IMG/VR virus record: IMGVR_UViG_3300030451_000146
Span: 1-21,251 of that record
DNA length: 21,251 nucleotides
Source of the DNA: a virus
Reading direction: 5' to 3' (one strand)
The translations under genes and the position numbers were made by a program. Under the pieces are notes generated by a model. It saw only the letters and a program-made list of their open reading frames with translations. It did no database searches and was not told where the DNA came from. This document shows, one piece after another, positions 7,601 through 15,084 of the stretch (its first letter is position 1; every line of letters starts with the position of its first letter).

Positions 7601-8304
7601 AAAACAGAATCATCATCTTCTGATTTTAAATAATCGAATACTACGATATCCAAATATGGATTATCAAATTCCGCTAACATATCAGTTAGCCTTCCTTCTG
7701 CTGGATCTATAACAAAGAAATCTGCTGCTGCACCAGCAGTCATAGCTCTAGCAAATTTTGATTTCTTAGAGATCTCTACTAGCTCATTACCTTTTTTAAC
7801 TTTATTAGCCCACCCAGCAGCTTTTAATCCTTTACTGGCTAAACCAAATCCACCTAAGAATCTAGCTATTCCTTCAGTAGCTACACCTACACCTGTTTTA
7901 GATTTGTACCATCTAGGGATCAGGCGATTGTTTGGATCTAAAATATAATCTAAAGTTTCTATACCGGTTTCACCTGTTAGATCACCAATGGTATCTAATG
8001 TTTCTTCTATACCATTTGTAAGGCCTACACCGGCTGATAATACAAAGTCTTTAAGATAGCTGGGATCAGCACCAGGATCTTTAACTAATCCGCTAGTCCT
8101 GGGTACTACCGGCTCATAACCATCATCTGTATCTAGATCGTTCATCCAGCTTGTATCACTTTTATCATTTGGATCTATAGAAGTTTCTATAGGATCATCT
8201 TCAGGTATTGGTAATGGTGGATTAACACTGTTTGATTCTTGATCTGTTGGATCTTTTTCTTGATCCAGTTTTTCAATATCTAACATCCAACTTGTATCTG
8301 ACAT
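4624..8304 (-). CDS. Large internal virion protein (T7 gp16-like, internal core protein D)
   Basis: A 1226-aa protein, close to T7 gp16 (1318 aa) in size and identical in position, last of the internal core genes and just before the fibre. In T7 this protein is ejected first and helps form the conduit across the cell envelope. The N-terminus is acidic and apparently disordered and contains the motif SDTSWM twice (residues 2-7 and 49-54). Hydrophobic and Gly/Ala-rich stretches follow (VGVATEGIARFLGGFGLA and VIEGMMLGGLVEGALMIGM), then long helical regions and Arg/Lys-rich segments. I see no lytic transglycosylase motif of the kind carried by T7 gp16. Its ATG overlaps the preceding stop (TAATG). 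The call rests mainly on size and synteny. Confidence 0.82.
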   Translation of the reverse strand: MSDTSWMLDIEKLDQEKDPTDQESNSVNPPLPIPEDDPIETSIDPNDKSDTSWMNDLDTDDGYEPVVPRTSGLVKDPGADPSYLKDFVLSAGVGLTNGIEETLDTIGDLTGETGIETLDYILDPNNRLIPRWYKSKTGVGVATEGIARFLGGFGLASKGLKAAGWANKVKKGNELVEISKKSKFARAMTAGAAADFFVIDPAEGRLTDMLAEFDNPYLDIVVFDYLKSEDDDSVLEGKVKNVIEGMMLGGLVEGALMIGMRAMKAARKTPEKAEEIYEKAAKKIEEHKKKYDTKPGDPDPATKPKTRAEKINEVETNPAIDTNKAIKKLKTSAENADKDSRTFLDTIINTDKFKSGKHVLKTIEDAVNLFDDETLEYLSKDVLTNKNALELANLLGRNVEEVLAALPKDAEYAKQSTVRMIAAKQVIQRIGKQTQEMAKEVSKLTKLYGRAKITLPGQKAYRDWPEDAQKVVRQYEEMSVILADSTYYLKEQIRNAARLTQAGRIKVGLAEGKLDIERLVDDIENYKGDALSSAGTMANYTPAQVISQVGKTKGRLAVETFNSLYTNSLLSSPWTNAINLTSGIYEAMLRPLENAGGAILQGDLRGAAQAFAHYQGMLQSYKDIWRATKLSFQQGDAVLDKKFQTIETKGRNGRTITAANYDMQDGLPARMVDWVGKYLELPGQLLTSGDEMLKQANYRGRIHASSVRRMTAEGIEPGSPAWKEGLEKDMDQAFAPDGSAAVDRNPMAAEAVQYAREATFTNSLKDGSYLGIGENLEKFFNNVPALRFMAPFIRTPTNLWRHVGNRFPILGRFTKQNSRKWATGDPRARAEILGQQLFGLAATTMGYMYATSDVVITDKNGKQKVLPRITGKGIKDRGARDLLMATGWQPYSILMNKGTEEEPEWTYVQYNRTDPRFFMFGIMADIVEVSKLDPTIEGIPEYSIAVLQSITRNMTDKTYTKGISDALELLEDPTGANVTRFGGNLLNNTIPYSGFRRFLVQELGDAHSYEVRDATDVLLENVGLTDTLEPKRDWKGDPIIKARTGFFMNDGVFSGVMMSPSLIGRGSEIKDPSDNIYTMAKLLSGVSGIDKKSLHKDLDISTFRNSKGQTALDYWRENIGKVRVNGMKIDQFMKFKMKSSEFLNAGTGDPNDPGGKEFLMAKYYQAFKLKARNQLLSKGSGFKNEEGDRLSDSFVEERKDKYRFYKKDAPHIKEDKKRNIDRLIGF

Positions 8305-9815
8305 TAATCATCCTCGCTTGGTACTAATTCATAACCAGGATCTAATTGTTTACCAACAAATTTATTGTAATCTGTATACCATCTACCTAGACTTTCAGCA
8401 GTAACTTTTCCATTCTTATCTGTGTAACCATTTACTTTTGCAGATGCTAATGCAAATCTCAACATAGATCCATACTCATCTGAATCATTAAGTTGCACAA
8501 TAGCCTCTGCAAATGTTAATACTTTATCAGTTGTTTCTGTTCCTCTATCTGTTGTTCTTTTGTTAGTTAATGTTCCCATTTCTCTGATCATTGCATTAAG
8601 TTCTTTTTTATCTTTTCTAATATTAAATTTATTTTCCATATCTAAATTAAATGGTACTAACTCTCTAGTAATATCAACTATGTTGTTATATTTATCTACT
8701 ACTTGCCTTCTTAGTTGTAATAATTCAGTTTGTAATTCTTGTGGTGAAAATTCATTGGTGCCTTGGTTTTTGACTAAAAGATCTTTAGCTCGTTTATTAT
8801 ATTCTTCGTATGCTATCGTTGCTTTATCTGCACCTTCACCACCCACATTATTAAATGTAGAAGTCATATCACCCCATAACTGTTTAGCTTGACCTTCCAC
8901 TATGGCATCAATCTCTTTTCCAAATTCCATACGAATTATATTCTCATCATGTTTGACCTGTTCAGTTCTTAAAGTCTGTATGTATTTATCAAACTCTTCT
9001 GCATCTTTACCATCAAGATATGTAAATCCATTAGCACCTTTAAAATCTCTAAGATCTTCAGCAAGTTCTATTGCAGAAAAGTAATCAGATTCTATTTCAC
9101 CTAATCTAGCTTTTTCTGATATTACATTTTTAAATGCTTGTAATACTAATGCCTTCCTTTCTCGTTTACTCAATGCTCTGAACTGATCAGATGTTTGATC
9201 TAAATTTGTTAGACTTGCAAATAATTCATCAGATGGAGTATTTCTAATAAGATCTTCATTCCTGGTAATAAACTCTAATGAATATTTTTCTTTTATTCTT
9301 TTTGAATTGTCTGCAGCATATCTTGATCCTAGTTGTTGATTGACTGCAGCAATAGATTTATCTAATGACTTTTGAAAGAATGTACTGGTATTAGAATATT
9401 GATCTAAATTTTCTTTATCATATTGTTGTGACCAGGCCAAGTATCCTGATCCATCAGCATCATCTTCATCTGAGTTTGTTTGATTAGCCCAAAACTCCTG
9501 GTATGCTATTCCTTTTTTAATTTGATATTCTGATCCAGCATTAGCACCTTTGATGTTATCGTAGTGTGCAATAAAGAAATCTGATTTAGTATTTTCTATC
9601 TCACCTTTATCAACACCATCTTGATATGATTTAAAGTTATCAACTCTAGCAGCTTTTTCTGCTGCGGCCATAACTTCTTTATCTTGCTCTTCACCTACAT
9701 AGCTACCATACTTCTGTAGACTTTTATTTAAAGTTCCAAGTGCCGATACTAACTGCTTACTGCTAGTATCTTCAGGTGCATAAGTTACACCATAAAAACC
9801 TTTCTGAAATGCCAT
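8304..9815 (-). CDS. Internal virion protein (T7 gp15-like, internal core protein C)
   Basis: A 503-aa, highly charged, mainly alpha-helical protein with no signal peptide or membrane segment. It sits between the gp14-like and gp16-like genes, as gp15 does in T7, where gp15 forms part of the internal core and the ejected periplasmic channel. It is shorter than T7 gp15 (747 aa). Visible features are a Lys/Glu/Asp-rich body, RALSKRERKALVLQAFKNVI near residues 215-235, and an acidic C-terminus ending PSEDD. The start has AGAGGA about 9 nt upstream, overlapping the previous stop, and the gene ends in a TAATG overlap with the next. The assignment is by position, length class and composition, not by a diagnostic motif. 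Confidence 0.78.
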   Translation of the reverse strand: MAFQKGFYGVTYAPEDTSSKQLVSALGTLNKSLQKYGSYVGEEQDKEVMAAAEKAARVDNFKSYQDGVDKGEIENTKSDFFIAHYDNIKGANAGSEYQIKKGIAYQEFWANQTNSDEDDADGSGYLAWSQQYDKENLDQYSNTSTFFQKSLDKSIAAVNQQLGSRYAADNSKRIKEKYSLEFITRNEDLIRNTPSDELFASLTNLDQTSDQFRALSKRERKALVLQAFKNVISEKARLGEIESDYFSAIELAEDLRDFKGANGFTYLDGKDAEEFDKYIQTLRTEQVKHDENIIRMEFGKEIDAIVEGQAKQLWGDMTSTFNNVGGEGADKATIAYEEYNKRAKDLLVKNQGTNEFSPQELQTELLQLRRQVVDKYNNIVDITRELVPFNLDMENKFNIRKDKKELNAMIREMGTLTNKRTTDRGTETTDKVLTFAEAIVQLNDSDEYGSMLRFALASAKVNGYTDKNGKVTAESLGRWYTDYNKFVGKQLDPGYELVPSEDD

Positions 9816-9827
9816 TATTGTTTTCCT

Positions 9828-10379
9828 CTAATCTATATCACTTGATTTACTTTTACCATATGAACCTGATTGATAATCAGCATATGTACCTAATGCGGAT
9901 CCAGCTACACCTATAGCTAATCCTAATGAACTTGGTTTGACCACATCAGGGATCTTACTATATGATCTTCTAAATGCACTGTATGCATCATCCTGGCCAA
10001 ATATATTATTAATATTAATATCAGAAACTTCACGATCTATTTTGCTAAACTCAGATTGATATTCAAATCCAACATCTCTTAACAAAGATTCTACATTCGC
10101 ATTACCTTTTTCTAATCCAGCTAATAAAGCCTCATCTTGTTTTTTAATATTTTCTAATTCTAAACCTTCTTTTTCTGCTGCAGCATCTCTAAGTTCATTT
10201 TGTTTTTCACGATCTAATTTTGCTAAATCAGCAAGATAAGCTCTGTTAGCAGATTTCCTAGCCTCTTTATTCCTGATCTCTTGTGCTGCTGCTTGATCTT
10301 TTGCGGCCTGGTATTGTTGTTGTTGTTGAACAACACTTAATCCAAATGATGCTAATGCTATTGTTGTTGGTTCACACAT
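9828..10379 (-). CDS. Internal virion protein (T7 gp14-like, internal core protein B)
   Basis: A 183-aa protein (T7 gp14 is 196 aa). It begins MCEPTTIALASFGLSVVQQQQQ, a short hydrophobic N-terminus followed by Gln18-22, then a long Ala/Lys/Glu/Gln coiled-coil region (residues 25-120). A hydrophobic Gly/Ala segment lies at 151-166. This layout is typical of gp14-like ejection proteins, which form the outer-membrane pore in T7. The ATG overlaps the end of the gp13-like gene by 8 nt, with GAGG upstream inside that gene. The Gln run corresponds to a TTG/CAA triplet tract at about 10314-10330 that could vary in length. Confidence 0.85.
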   Translation of the reverse strand: MCEPTTIALASFGLSVVQQQQQYQAAKDQAAAQEIRNKEARKSANRAYLADLAKLDREKQNELRDAAAEKEGLELENIKKQDEALLAGLEKGNANVESLLRDVGFEYQSEFSKIDREVSDININNIFGQDDAYSAFRRSYSKIPDVVKPSSLGLAIGVAGSALGTYADYQSGSYGKSKSSDID

Positions 10380-10854
10380 CTTGTTCTTTTGACCTCATGA
10401 TTAAAATAAATGGTTTATTGTATTTTCCTATGTTCTTTGTTGCTATAGGTTTGAATCCACATAGCTGCAACCACTTCAATGATTGCCAATTTTTTTCATA
10501 AACAAAGTTATAAATGTGATCATAATTTTTATGTAATCTTTTTATCCATTTAATAGATTCTTTAAAAAATGATACTGGAAACTTTTGTAATTTAGCTGAT
10601 GATAATAACCATATAACACCATAGCCTTCTAGTTCAGGATCTGAATTAACACCAAACATTCCATAGACAACACCATTATGATCTACGATTGTGTAGTTCT
10701 CTGCATCCTGTTGATGAAAGCAGCTTAACAATGCATCAAGCGGTGTATCATCATGTGAATACTTGATCTCTAATTGATCTAATGGTTTCAGATCTTTAGC
10801 TAGATGTACTGCATCTGTAATTTGAGCTGGTCTAACTGTAGGTACTCTATGCAC
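10372..10854 (-). CDS. Internal virion protein (T7 gp13-like, GNAT-type fold), GTG start
   Basis: A 160-aa protein between tube protein B and the gp14-like gene, the T7 gp13 position. The C-terminal half (YNFVYEKNWQSLKWLQLCGF) parallels T7 gp13 (WNYVWVGNTSHIRFLKTIGA), and the strands VVYGMFGVN and GVIWLLSS give a GNAT-like layout. I chose the GTG at 10854 because AGGAG lies 8 nt upstream, it overlaps the previous gene by only 8 nt, and the resulting N-terminus (HRVPTVRPAQITDA) mirrors the short gp13 start. A longer frame from a TTG at 10899 would overlap gene B by 53 nt and has no comparable ribosome binding site. In T7, gp13 is needed for assembly of the internal core. Enzymatic acetyltransferase activity is doubtful. 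Confidence 0.8.
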   Translation of the reverse strand: MHRVPTVRPAQITDAVHLAKDLKPLDQLEIKYSHDDTPLDALLSCFHQQDAENYTIVDHNGVVYGMFGVNSDPELEGYGVIWLLSSAKLQKFPVSFFKESIKWIKRLHKNYDHIYNFVYEKNWQSLKWLQLCGFKPIATKNIGKYNKPFILIMRSKEQDV

Positions 10855-13288
10855 GACTTGATCTCCTGAAATAAAATCCTTCCATCTCAGCAGATACAAT
10901 ATTTGCTGGTAAGTAAGAAGATGATTTAATAGTTACAGAATGTTGAGTATTTTGTGCCTGGACAGGTACTCTAAATGTACCGGTATCTAATACTGGTTGA
11001 TCAATCAAAGCAGTTGAACTATCAATAATGTAACCATTAAAACTATAAGTCTTAGCTGATCTATTATCATGATCTACAACTACCTGGAAAAATCCAGTAT
11101 TACTATAATCAAAACTCATAGTCCTTACTTGTAATCTTCCTGAAGTTATAGCGGCCAGGCCACCAGTCTTTCCAGGTTCTCTTAAATACTGAGTAGATAA
11201 AGTGTAAAGACTTGTAAACTCAAATCCAAAATATGCACTTGCTACATTACCTTTGACAGTAACTGTAGTTCCTGATTGTGAATTGATACTGACATCAGAT
11301 CCTGTTGCAGCATTAACACATTGTAATCCAGTTTTGACTGTGTATGGTGTAGTAAATGTTGTAAGATCTGTAGCTGCATCATATGATCCATTTAATTTAC
11401 ATCTTTGATCTAGATATATATTCATATTCAAATTTGAATCTTCTAAATTTCTAAGATCTATTTTATATAAATTAGCCTGTTGTCGTTCATTAGCAATAAT
11501 GTAGACATTAGATTCATTTGAAAATGCACCTATGATCTGAACATTTGGAAACTCCCAATATGACCAGGCCGATTGTACTTTTTCATTACCATTCCAAAAG
11601 TATTTATAAATGTATACTCTGTTAGCAAGTGTTGGATTAACATTTGAATTAGCATTGTATGGTGCATTGTTATTATCAGCACCATCATCTACTAATGCTA
11701 GTAATGTATTTTCAATAGTATTACTTATAACTGAATAACAATTACTACTAATTAGACTTGGTACACCTACAGTCACATCAATAGAATCATAGTTAGTAGT
11801 ATCCGGCTGCACATAATATTCTCTCAGTGAAACTTTATCTCCCCTGGATTGTGCGAAGTATAAATAATTACCGGCACCTACTGGTGTTACACTAGGTTTG
11901 TTTTCAAATCTTGTTGTTAATGTGATAGCCGCATCTGCTGGTGATAGTGCATTAGTACCGCTATCAACTTTAAATTGTGCTAGATCACTAAATAATATTA
12001 ATTCTTCATTAAATGGTATTGCATGTTTTAACACTGATACTTCATTTGATGTAGCTGCAAGATCTATCGTATCTGTATCTAATACTGCTGCAACTGTTTG
12101 ACTAAAGAAATTAAAATAACTACCAGCCTCACTCATGATTATATTTTCATCAGCCAGTAGACATAATCTATTTTTATGAAAAGTAATATTATTAACATTG
12201 AATCCAATAAATGAAGGTACAGGATTAGTATTATCATCACCACAATTTCTTATATCCCAAGAACATTGTTGGAATGTAAATGTATTGTTAGTTGCTCTAA
12301 CTAATTTGTGCGGCATAGTTGTAGGATCTATAGTCGTTTGTATGCCAGGTGCGGCACACTCTGTCCATACACCAACTCCTTCATACTTAACAAAATAATC
12401 AGTTGTTGTTAAACCTTCATCACCAGTAATTTTTACTATGGCACCTGTAGGTGCATAATATGGTAGATCAGTAAAATCATTAACTGAATCTCTGATCGTA
12501 TACATAGCACTATCACCAGCACCATCAGATGTTGATATTGTAAATGCAGCATTGTTATCTGTAGGTTTAATATGTATTACAGAATTGTATTGTGTGATTG
12601 TAAAATGATTAGATATAGCTGCATTGTTTAGTGCAGTTCCGGAATGTGTGCCTGGAGATCCACCTGATCCTGTAATTAAGATGTTTGCTATTTTTGCAGT
12701 ATCTCTTAGGAATCCTTGTGTTGCCACATTGTCACCATTCGGCATAGCAAATGAACTTGTCAAAGGATTACCGCCATTCATATTTGGATGAGTTAGTGTA
12801 ATGCTATAAGTTCTACCATAGTTAGATTGTTTTACATAAACTAATGCCTCTTCAACTTTAGCTGCAGTAGTTGTGCCAGTCATAGCCGGAACTTTGGTAG
12901 TATTCAAAACAAAAGTTGTATCAGCAACACTTACAAATTTAAAATTATTTTTAGGATCTGTAGATGTTAAATAACTTCCACCACTACTTATAGTCACAGT
13001 TTTTTCAGTGCCATCAATATCAAAGACTTTCATGCCGCCATTAAAAGCAGTTATAAAAAATTTGTTTGAATCATCCCTGACATAAGGATGGATAGCGGTG
13101 TTAGTAGAAAATACTTGTGAAGGTAAAAGATTATCAACCCACTCTAATGGTGGCCTTTTTTGTAAACCTTTTACGATTGATGATTGAGCATTGACTTGTG
13201 CCTCTGCTTGATTGAGATTTCTTTGTGTTGGATTCTGTTCAGATATTCCATTGATCAGATTAGGAATGGATGAGGATATTACAGACAT
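10847..13288 (-). CDS. Tail tubular protein B (T7 gp12-like)
   Basis: An 813-aa protein (T7 gp12 is 794 aa) that forms the tail nozzle. The N-terminus is diagnostic: MSVISSSIPNLINGISEQNP, then QVNAQSSIVKGLQKRPPLEW at residues 31-50, matching the gp12 phrase with GLQKRPP. The rest is beta-rich, with NRLCLLADENIIMSEAGSYFNFF near the middle, a phrase conserved in this family. The ATG overlaps the stop of tail tubular protein A (TAATG). The stop TAG at 10847-10849 lies just inside the gp13-like gene. Length is normal and no frameshift is seen. Confidence 0.95.
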   Translation of the reverse strand: MSVISSSIPNLINGISEQNPTQRNLNQAEAQVNAQSSIVKGLQKRPPLEWVDNLLPSQVFSTNTAIHPYVRDDSNKFFITAFNGGMKVFDIDGTEKTVTISSGGSYLTSTDPKNNFKFVSVADTTFVLNTTKVPAMTGTTTAAKVEEALVYVKQSNYGRTYSITLTHPNMNGGNPLTSSFAMPNGDNVATQGFLRDTAKIANILITGSGGSPGTHSGTALNNAAISNHFTITQYNSVIHIKPTDNNAAFTISTSDGAGDSAMYTIRDSVNDFTDLPYYAPTGAIVKITGDEGLTTTDYFVKYEGVGVWTECAAPGIQTTIDPTTMPHKLVRATNNTFTFQQCSWDIRNCGDDNTNPVPSFIGFNVNNITFHKNRLCLLADENIIMSEAGSYFNFFSQTVAAVLDTDTIDLAATSNEVSVLKHAIPFNEELILFSDLAQFKVDSGTNALSPADAAITLTTRFENKPSVTPVGAGNYLYFAQSRGDKVSLREYYVQPDTTNYDSIDVTVGVPSLISSNCYSVISNTIENTLLALVDDGADNNNAPYNANSNVNPTLANRVYIYKYFWNGNEKVQSAWSYWEFPNVQIIGAFSNESNVYIIANERQQANLYKIDLRNLEDSNLNMNIYLDQRCKLNGSYDAATDLTTFTTPYTVKTGLQCVNAATGSDVSINSQSGTTVTVKGNVASAYFGFEFTSLYTLSTQYLREPGKTGGLAAITSGRLQVRTMSFDYSNTGFFQVVVDHDNRSAKTYSFNGYIIDSSTALIDQPVLDTGTFRVPVQAQNTQHSVTIKSSSYLPANIVSAEMEGFYFRRSSRA

Positions 13289-13890
13289 TAATAATTCCTT
13301 CTAGTTGCATTTCTAAATATTATTCTATTTGGAGTTCCAGTGCTTAATATATTTTGTTTTTCATTAGCTGCATCTAACTGTTCACAATTTACTAATGCAT
13401 CTTGCTCATCTTGTTGAGTAAACCCAGCTAATTCTTTTGATCCAAGATACCTGGCCTGGAATCTTCTACCAGCAGTAGTAATAATATATCTTCTTGCAAA
13501 TTGAGGTAGTTCCTCAAATGGTAAAAGAATAATCATATCTACTTTTTGTGTACCTGAAAATGTAAATGTTCTATTTTCTTTATCGTATAAAAATCCATTT
13601 CTAATTACTACTTGACTTGTATTGTCACTAGGCCTGGTTGTTAGCCAAACACAATTAGTAGGTACAGGAACTTTACTATCTGAATCTAATGGTAGTGGAT
13701 AACTTAATTCAGTATTGTAGTTCCAACCTTTGGATTGTATGTCTACTGAAGATTCATCTAAGATCTGTTTAGCAATAGATACATCTGCACCAATATTTTC
13801 TGTAATACTTGATACTGGTGCCTCACCAATAATAGATAACATTGTATTAATTGCTTGTAGTTCTGATGTAAGTGTAATCTGTGTTGTCAT
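13288..13890 (-). CDS. Tail tubular protein A (T7 gp11-like)
   Basis: A 200-aa protein (T7 gp11 is 196 aa), the adaptor ring between portal and nozzle. Family signatures are visible: INTMLSIIGEAPVSSI (residues 14-29), AKQILDESSVDIQSKGWNYN (40-59), and PFEELPQFARRYIITTAGRRFQ in the second half. The start has AAGGA 6 nt upstream. The gene follows the capsid gene after a 67-nt gap that holds a strong inverted repeat, and it overlaps the next gene by one base. It is the first gene after the presumed terminator, as gene 11 is in T7. Confidence 0.95.
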   Translation of the reverse strand: MTTQITLTSELQAINTMLSIIGEAPVSSITENIGADVSIAKQILDESSVDIQSKGWNYNTELSYPLPLDSDSKVPVPTNCVWLTTRPSDNTSQVVIRNGFLYDKENRTFTFSGTQKVDMIILLPFEELPQFARRYIITTAGRRFQARYLGSKELAGFTQQDEQDALVNCEQLDAANEKQNILSTGTPNRIIFRNATRRNY

Positions 13891-13909
13891 AAATTTCCTT
13901 ATAGTTGGT

Positions 13910-13943
13910 GATAGCAGCCAGGGAGTAACTACTGACTGCTATC
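13910..13943 (-). terminator. Putative terminator or processing hairpin after the capsid gene
   Basis: A perfect 8-bp inverted repeat, GATAGCAG (13910-13917) and CTGCTATC (13936-13943), encloses 18 nt. On the minus strand it lies 14 nt after the capsid stop, the position of the T7 Tphi terminator. No U tract follows, so it may be a weak terminator, an RNase III site or an mRNA 3' stabiliser. Confidence 0.6.
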
Positions 13944-13957
13944 GTGGGGTTGAGGGT

Positions 13958-14935
13958 TTATGCCTCTTTAATGCCTACTGCACTTTCCGGTCTTAATACA
14001 CCATGTCCCATAGCATATTTAGCGACCATTAAAGTACCTTGTCTGCGAATATCGTAATCAGATTCAACTGCTAGATCCATAAGTTTTACAGTTCCAACTG
14101 CTGAAGGATGAGATACTAAACAAACATAGTTTGATAGATTAACCGCTTGTGGGTTAGATCCACCTTGTGTAGCAGATCCTTGATCCACACCACTGTTCAC
14201 ATTAGATGCGACAAAGTGAGGTGTAGGTATAAGTCTAATACCAGCAATGGACATTACCTTACCAGTATCAACTCCACCATTACTACCTTGTGTGAAGTCT
14301 ACATTAACCGCATTTGTTGCATTAGCTAGTTTGTAATACTCTTCTAATCTAATGAAAGCAACTCGGCCTTCTTTAGGTACATAGTGAGAATCTAATGCAC
14401 TAGCTGCATCAAATAAAGAATCAATCATTGCATTAGCTGCAGTAGATGCAGTTGCATTGGCGATTCCGGTGTTTGTAATTGTTGTACCAGCATCTCCGCC
14501 AGTAACATTAGCTGATCCTAATGATGCTTGGCCGATTGTTTGTAGTACATGTTTATCTTTTTGGAAAGCCAAGGCTCTTCCAATTTCTGTTGAGTAAGCA
14601 GATCTCACATCCCAGTGATTTTTAGCCTCTTCAATATTTGATAGGAAAGCAGATGAAACTAATAGATCGTTAATTGTAATAACTTTCTCATTGTGGTTTA
14701 CATCTGTTCCTGTGATCTCTGCACCAGGTGTGTGGTAAGCAGCAGTTGTTCTACCCATTACTGGGAAAGTTGCTGATTTACCTGATGATATAGATCTGAC
14801 CATTTCCTGGCCATCAGTTACACTAGCTCTTTCAAAAGCAGTGATAGTTTCTCCAGCGAATACTTTGAGAAACAAAGCATCTTCGGATCCACTAGCATTT
14901 ACTCTACCGATACTAGCTGGTGTTGCATTTGCCAT
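13958..14935 (-). CDS. Major capsid protein (T7 gp10A-like)
   Basis: A 325-aa protein (T7 gp10A is 345 aa) with the HK97-type T7 capsid sequence. Near the N-terminus it has LFLKVFAGETITAFERASVT and MVRSISSGKSATFPVMGRTTAAY; the middle has KVITINDLL; the end has SAVGTVKLMDL and AKYAMGHGVLRPE (residues 305-317), each closely matching T7. The start is clear: TAGGAGATAAAATA runs directly into the ATG, a strong ribosome binding site for a highly expressed protein. A 149-nt leader upstream and a hairpin downstream make this the most isolated gene in the window, consistent with separate high expression. No slippery site for a 10B-type frameshift product is apparent at the 3' end. Confidence 0.97.
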   Translation of the reverse strand: MANATPASIGRVNASGSEDALFLKVFAGETITAFERASVTDGQEMVRSISSGKSATFPVMGRTTAAYHTPGAEITGTDVNHNEKVITINDLLVSSAFLSNIEEAKNHWDVRSAYSTEIGRALAFQKDKHVLQTIGQASLGSANVTGGDAGTTITNTGIANATASTAANAMIDSLFDAASALDSHYVPKEGRVAFIRLEEYYKLANATNAVNVDFTQGSNGGVDTGKVMSIAGIRLIPTPHFVASNVNSGVDQGSATQGGSNPQAVNLSNYVCLVSHPSAVGTVKLMDLAVESDYDIRRQGTLMVAKYAMGHGVLRPESAVGIKEA

Positions 14936-14947
14936 TATTTTATCTCC
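14934..14947 (-). promoter_or_regulatory. Strong ribosome-binding leader of the capsid gene
   Basis: Minus strand GGAGATAAAATAAT, whose last two bases are the first two of the start codon. The same 14 nt precede the tail fibre gene. GGAG lies 8 nt from the ATG, near-ideal spacing. Confidence 0.65.
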
Positions 14948-15084
14948 TAAATAAAATGGTTAAAATTAATCAACCGACTTTATCTAAAATTATTTCAGCA
15001 AGATTGCCTTCCGCAGAAGATCAAGTTATTTCCTTTTAGTTTATTGTCCGGTCTTACTACTTCCAATAAGATGGAATGTAATAA
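14936..15084 (-). promoter_or_regulatory. Capsid leader region (149 nt, non-coding)
   Basis: The longest gap in the window, in the place where T7 has the phi10 promoter and an RNase III site. On the minus strand it holds a weak hairpin with TTCCA/TGGAA arms (15061-15076), then CTTC-TGCG-GAAG (15008-15019), whose loop fits the stable UNCG type only in the sense RNA. TTTAGATAA (14980-14988) follows, matching nine bases of the 26-nt repeat core. I see no open frame of useful length. A promoter here is plausible but not demonstrated. Confidence 0.4.

Noticed and set aside
13940-13975. A T7-style programmed frameshift at the capsid 3' end
   Set aside because: There is no slippery heptamer near the stop, and the downstream sequence holds a hairpin but no extended alternative frame.
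14980-14988. TTTAGATAA upstream of the capsid as a third copy of the 26-nt repeat
   Set aside because: Only the nine-base core matches and the flanks do not. The same core string occurs inside genes (for example near 21005), so it is not good evidence for a promoter by itself.
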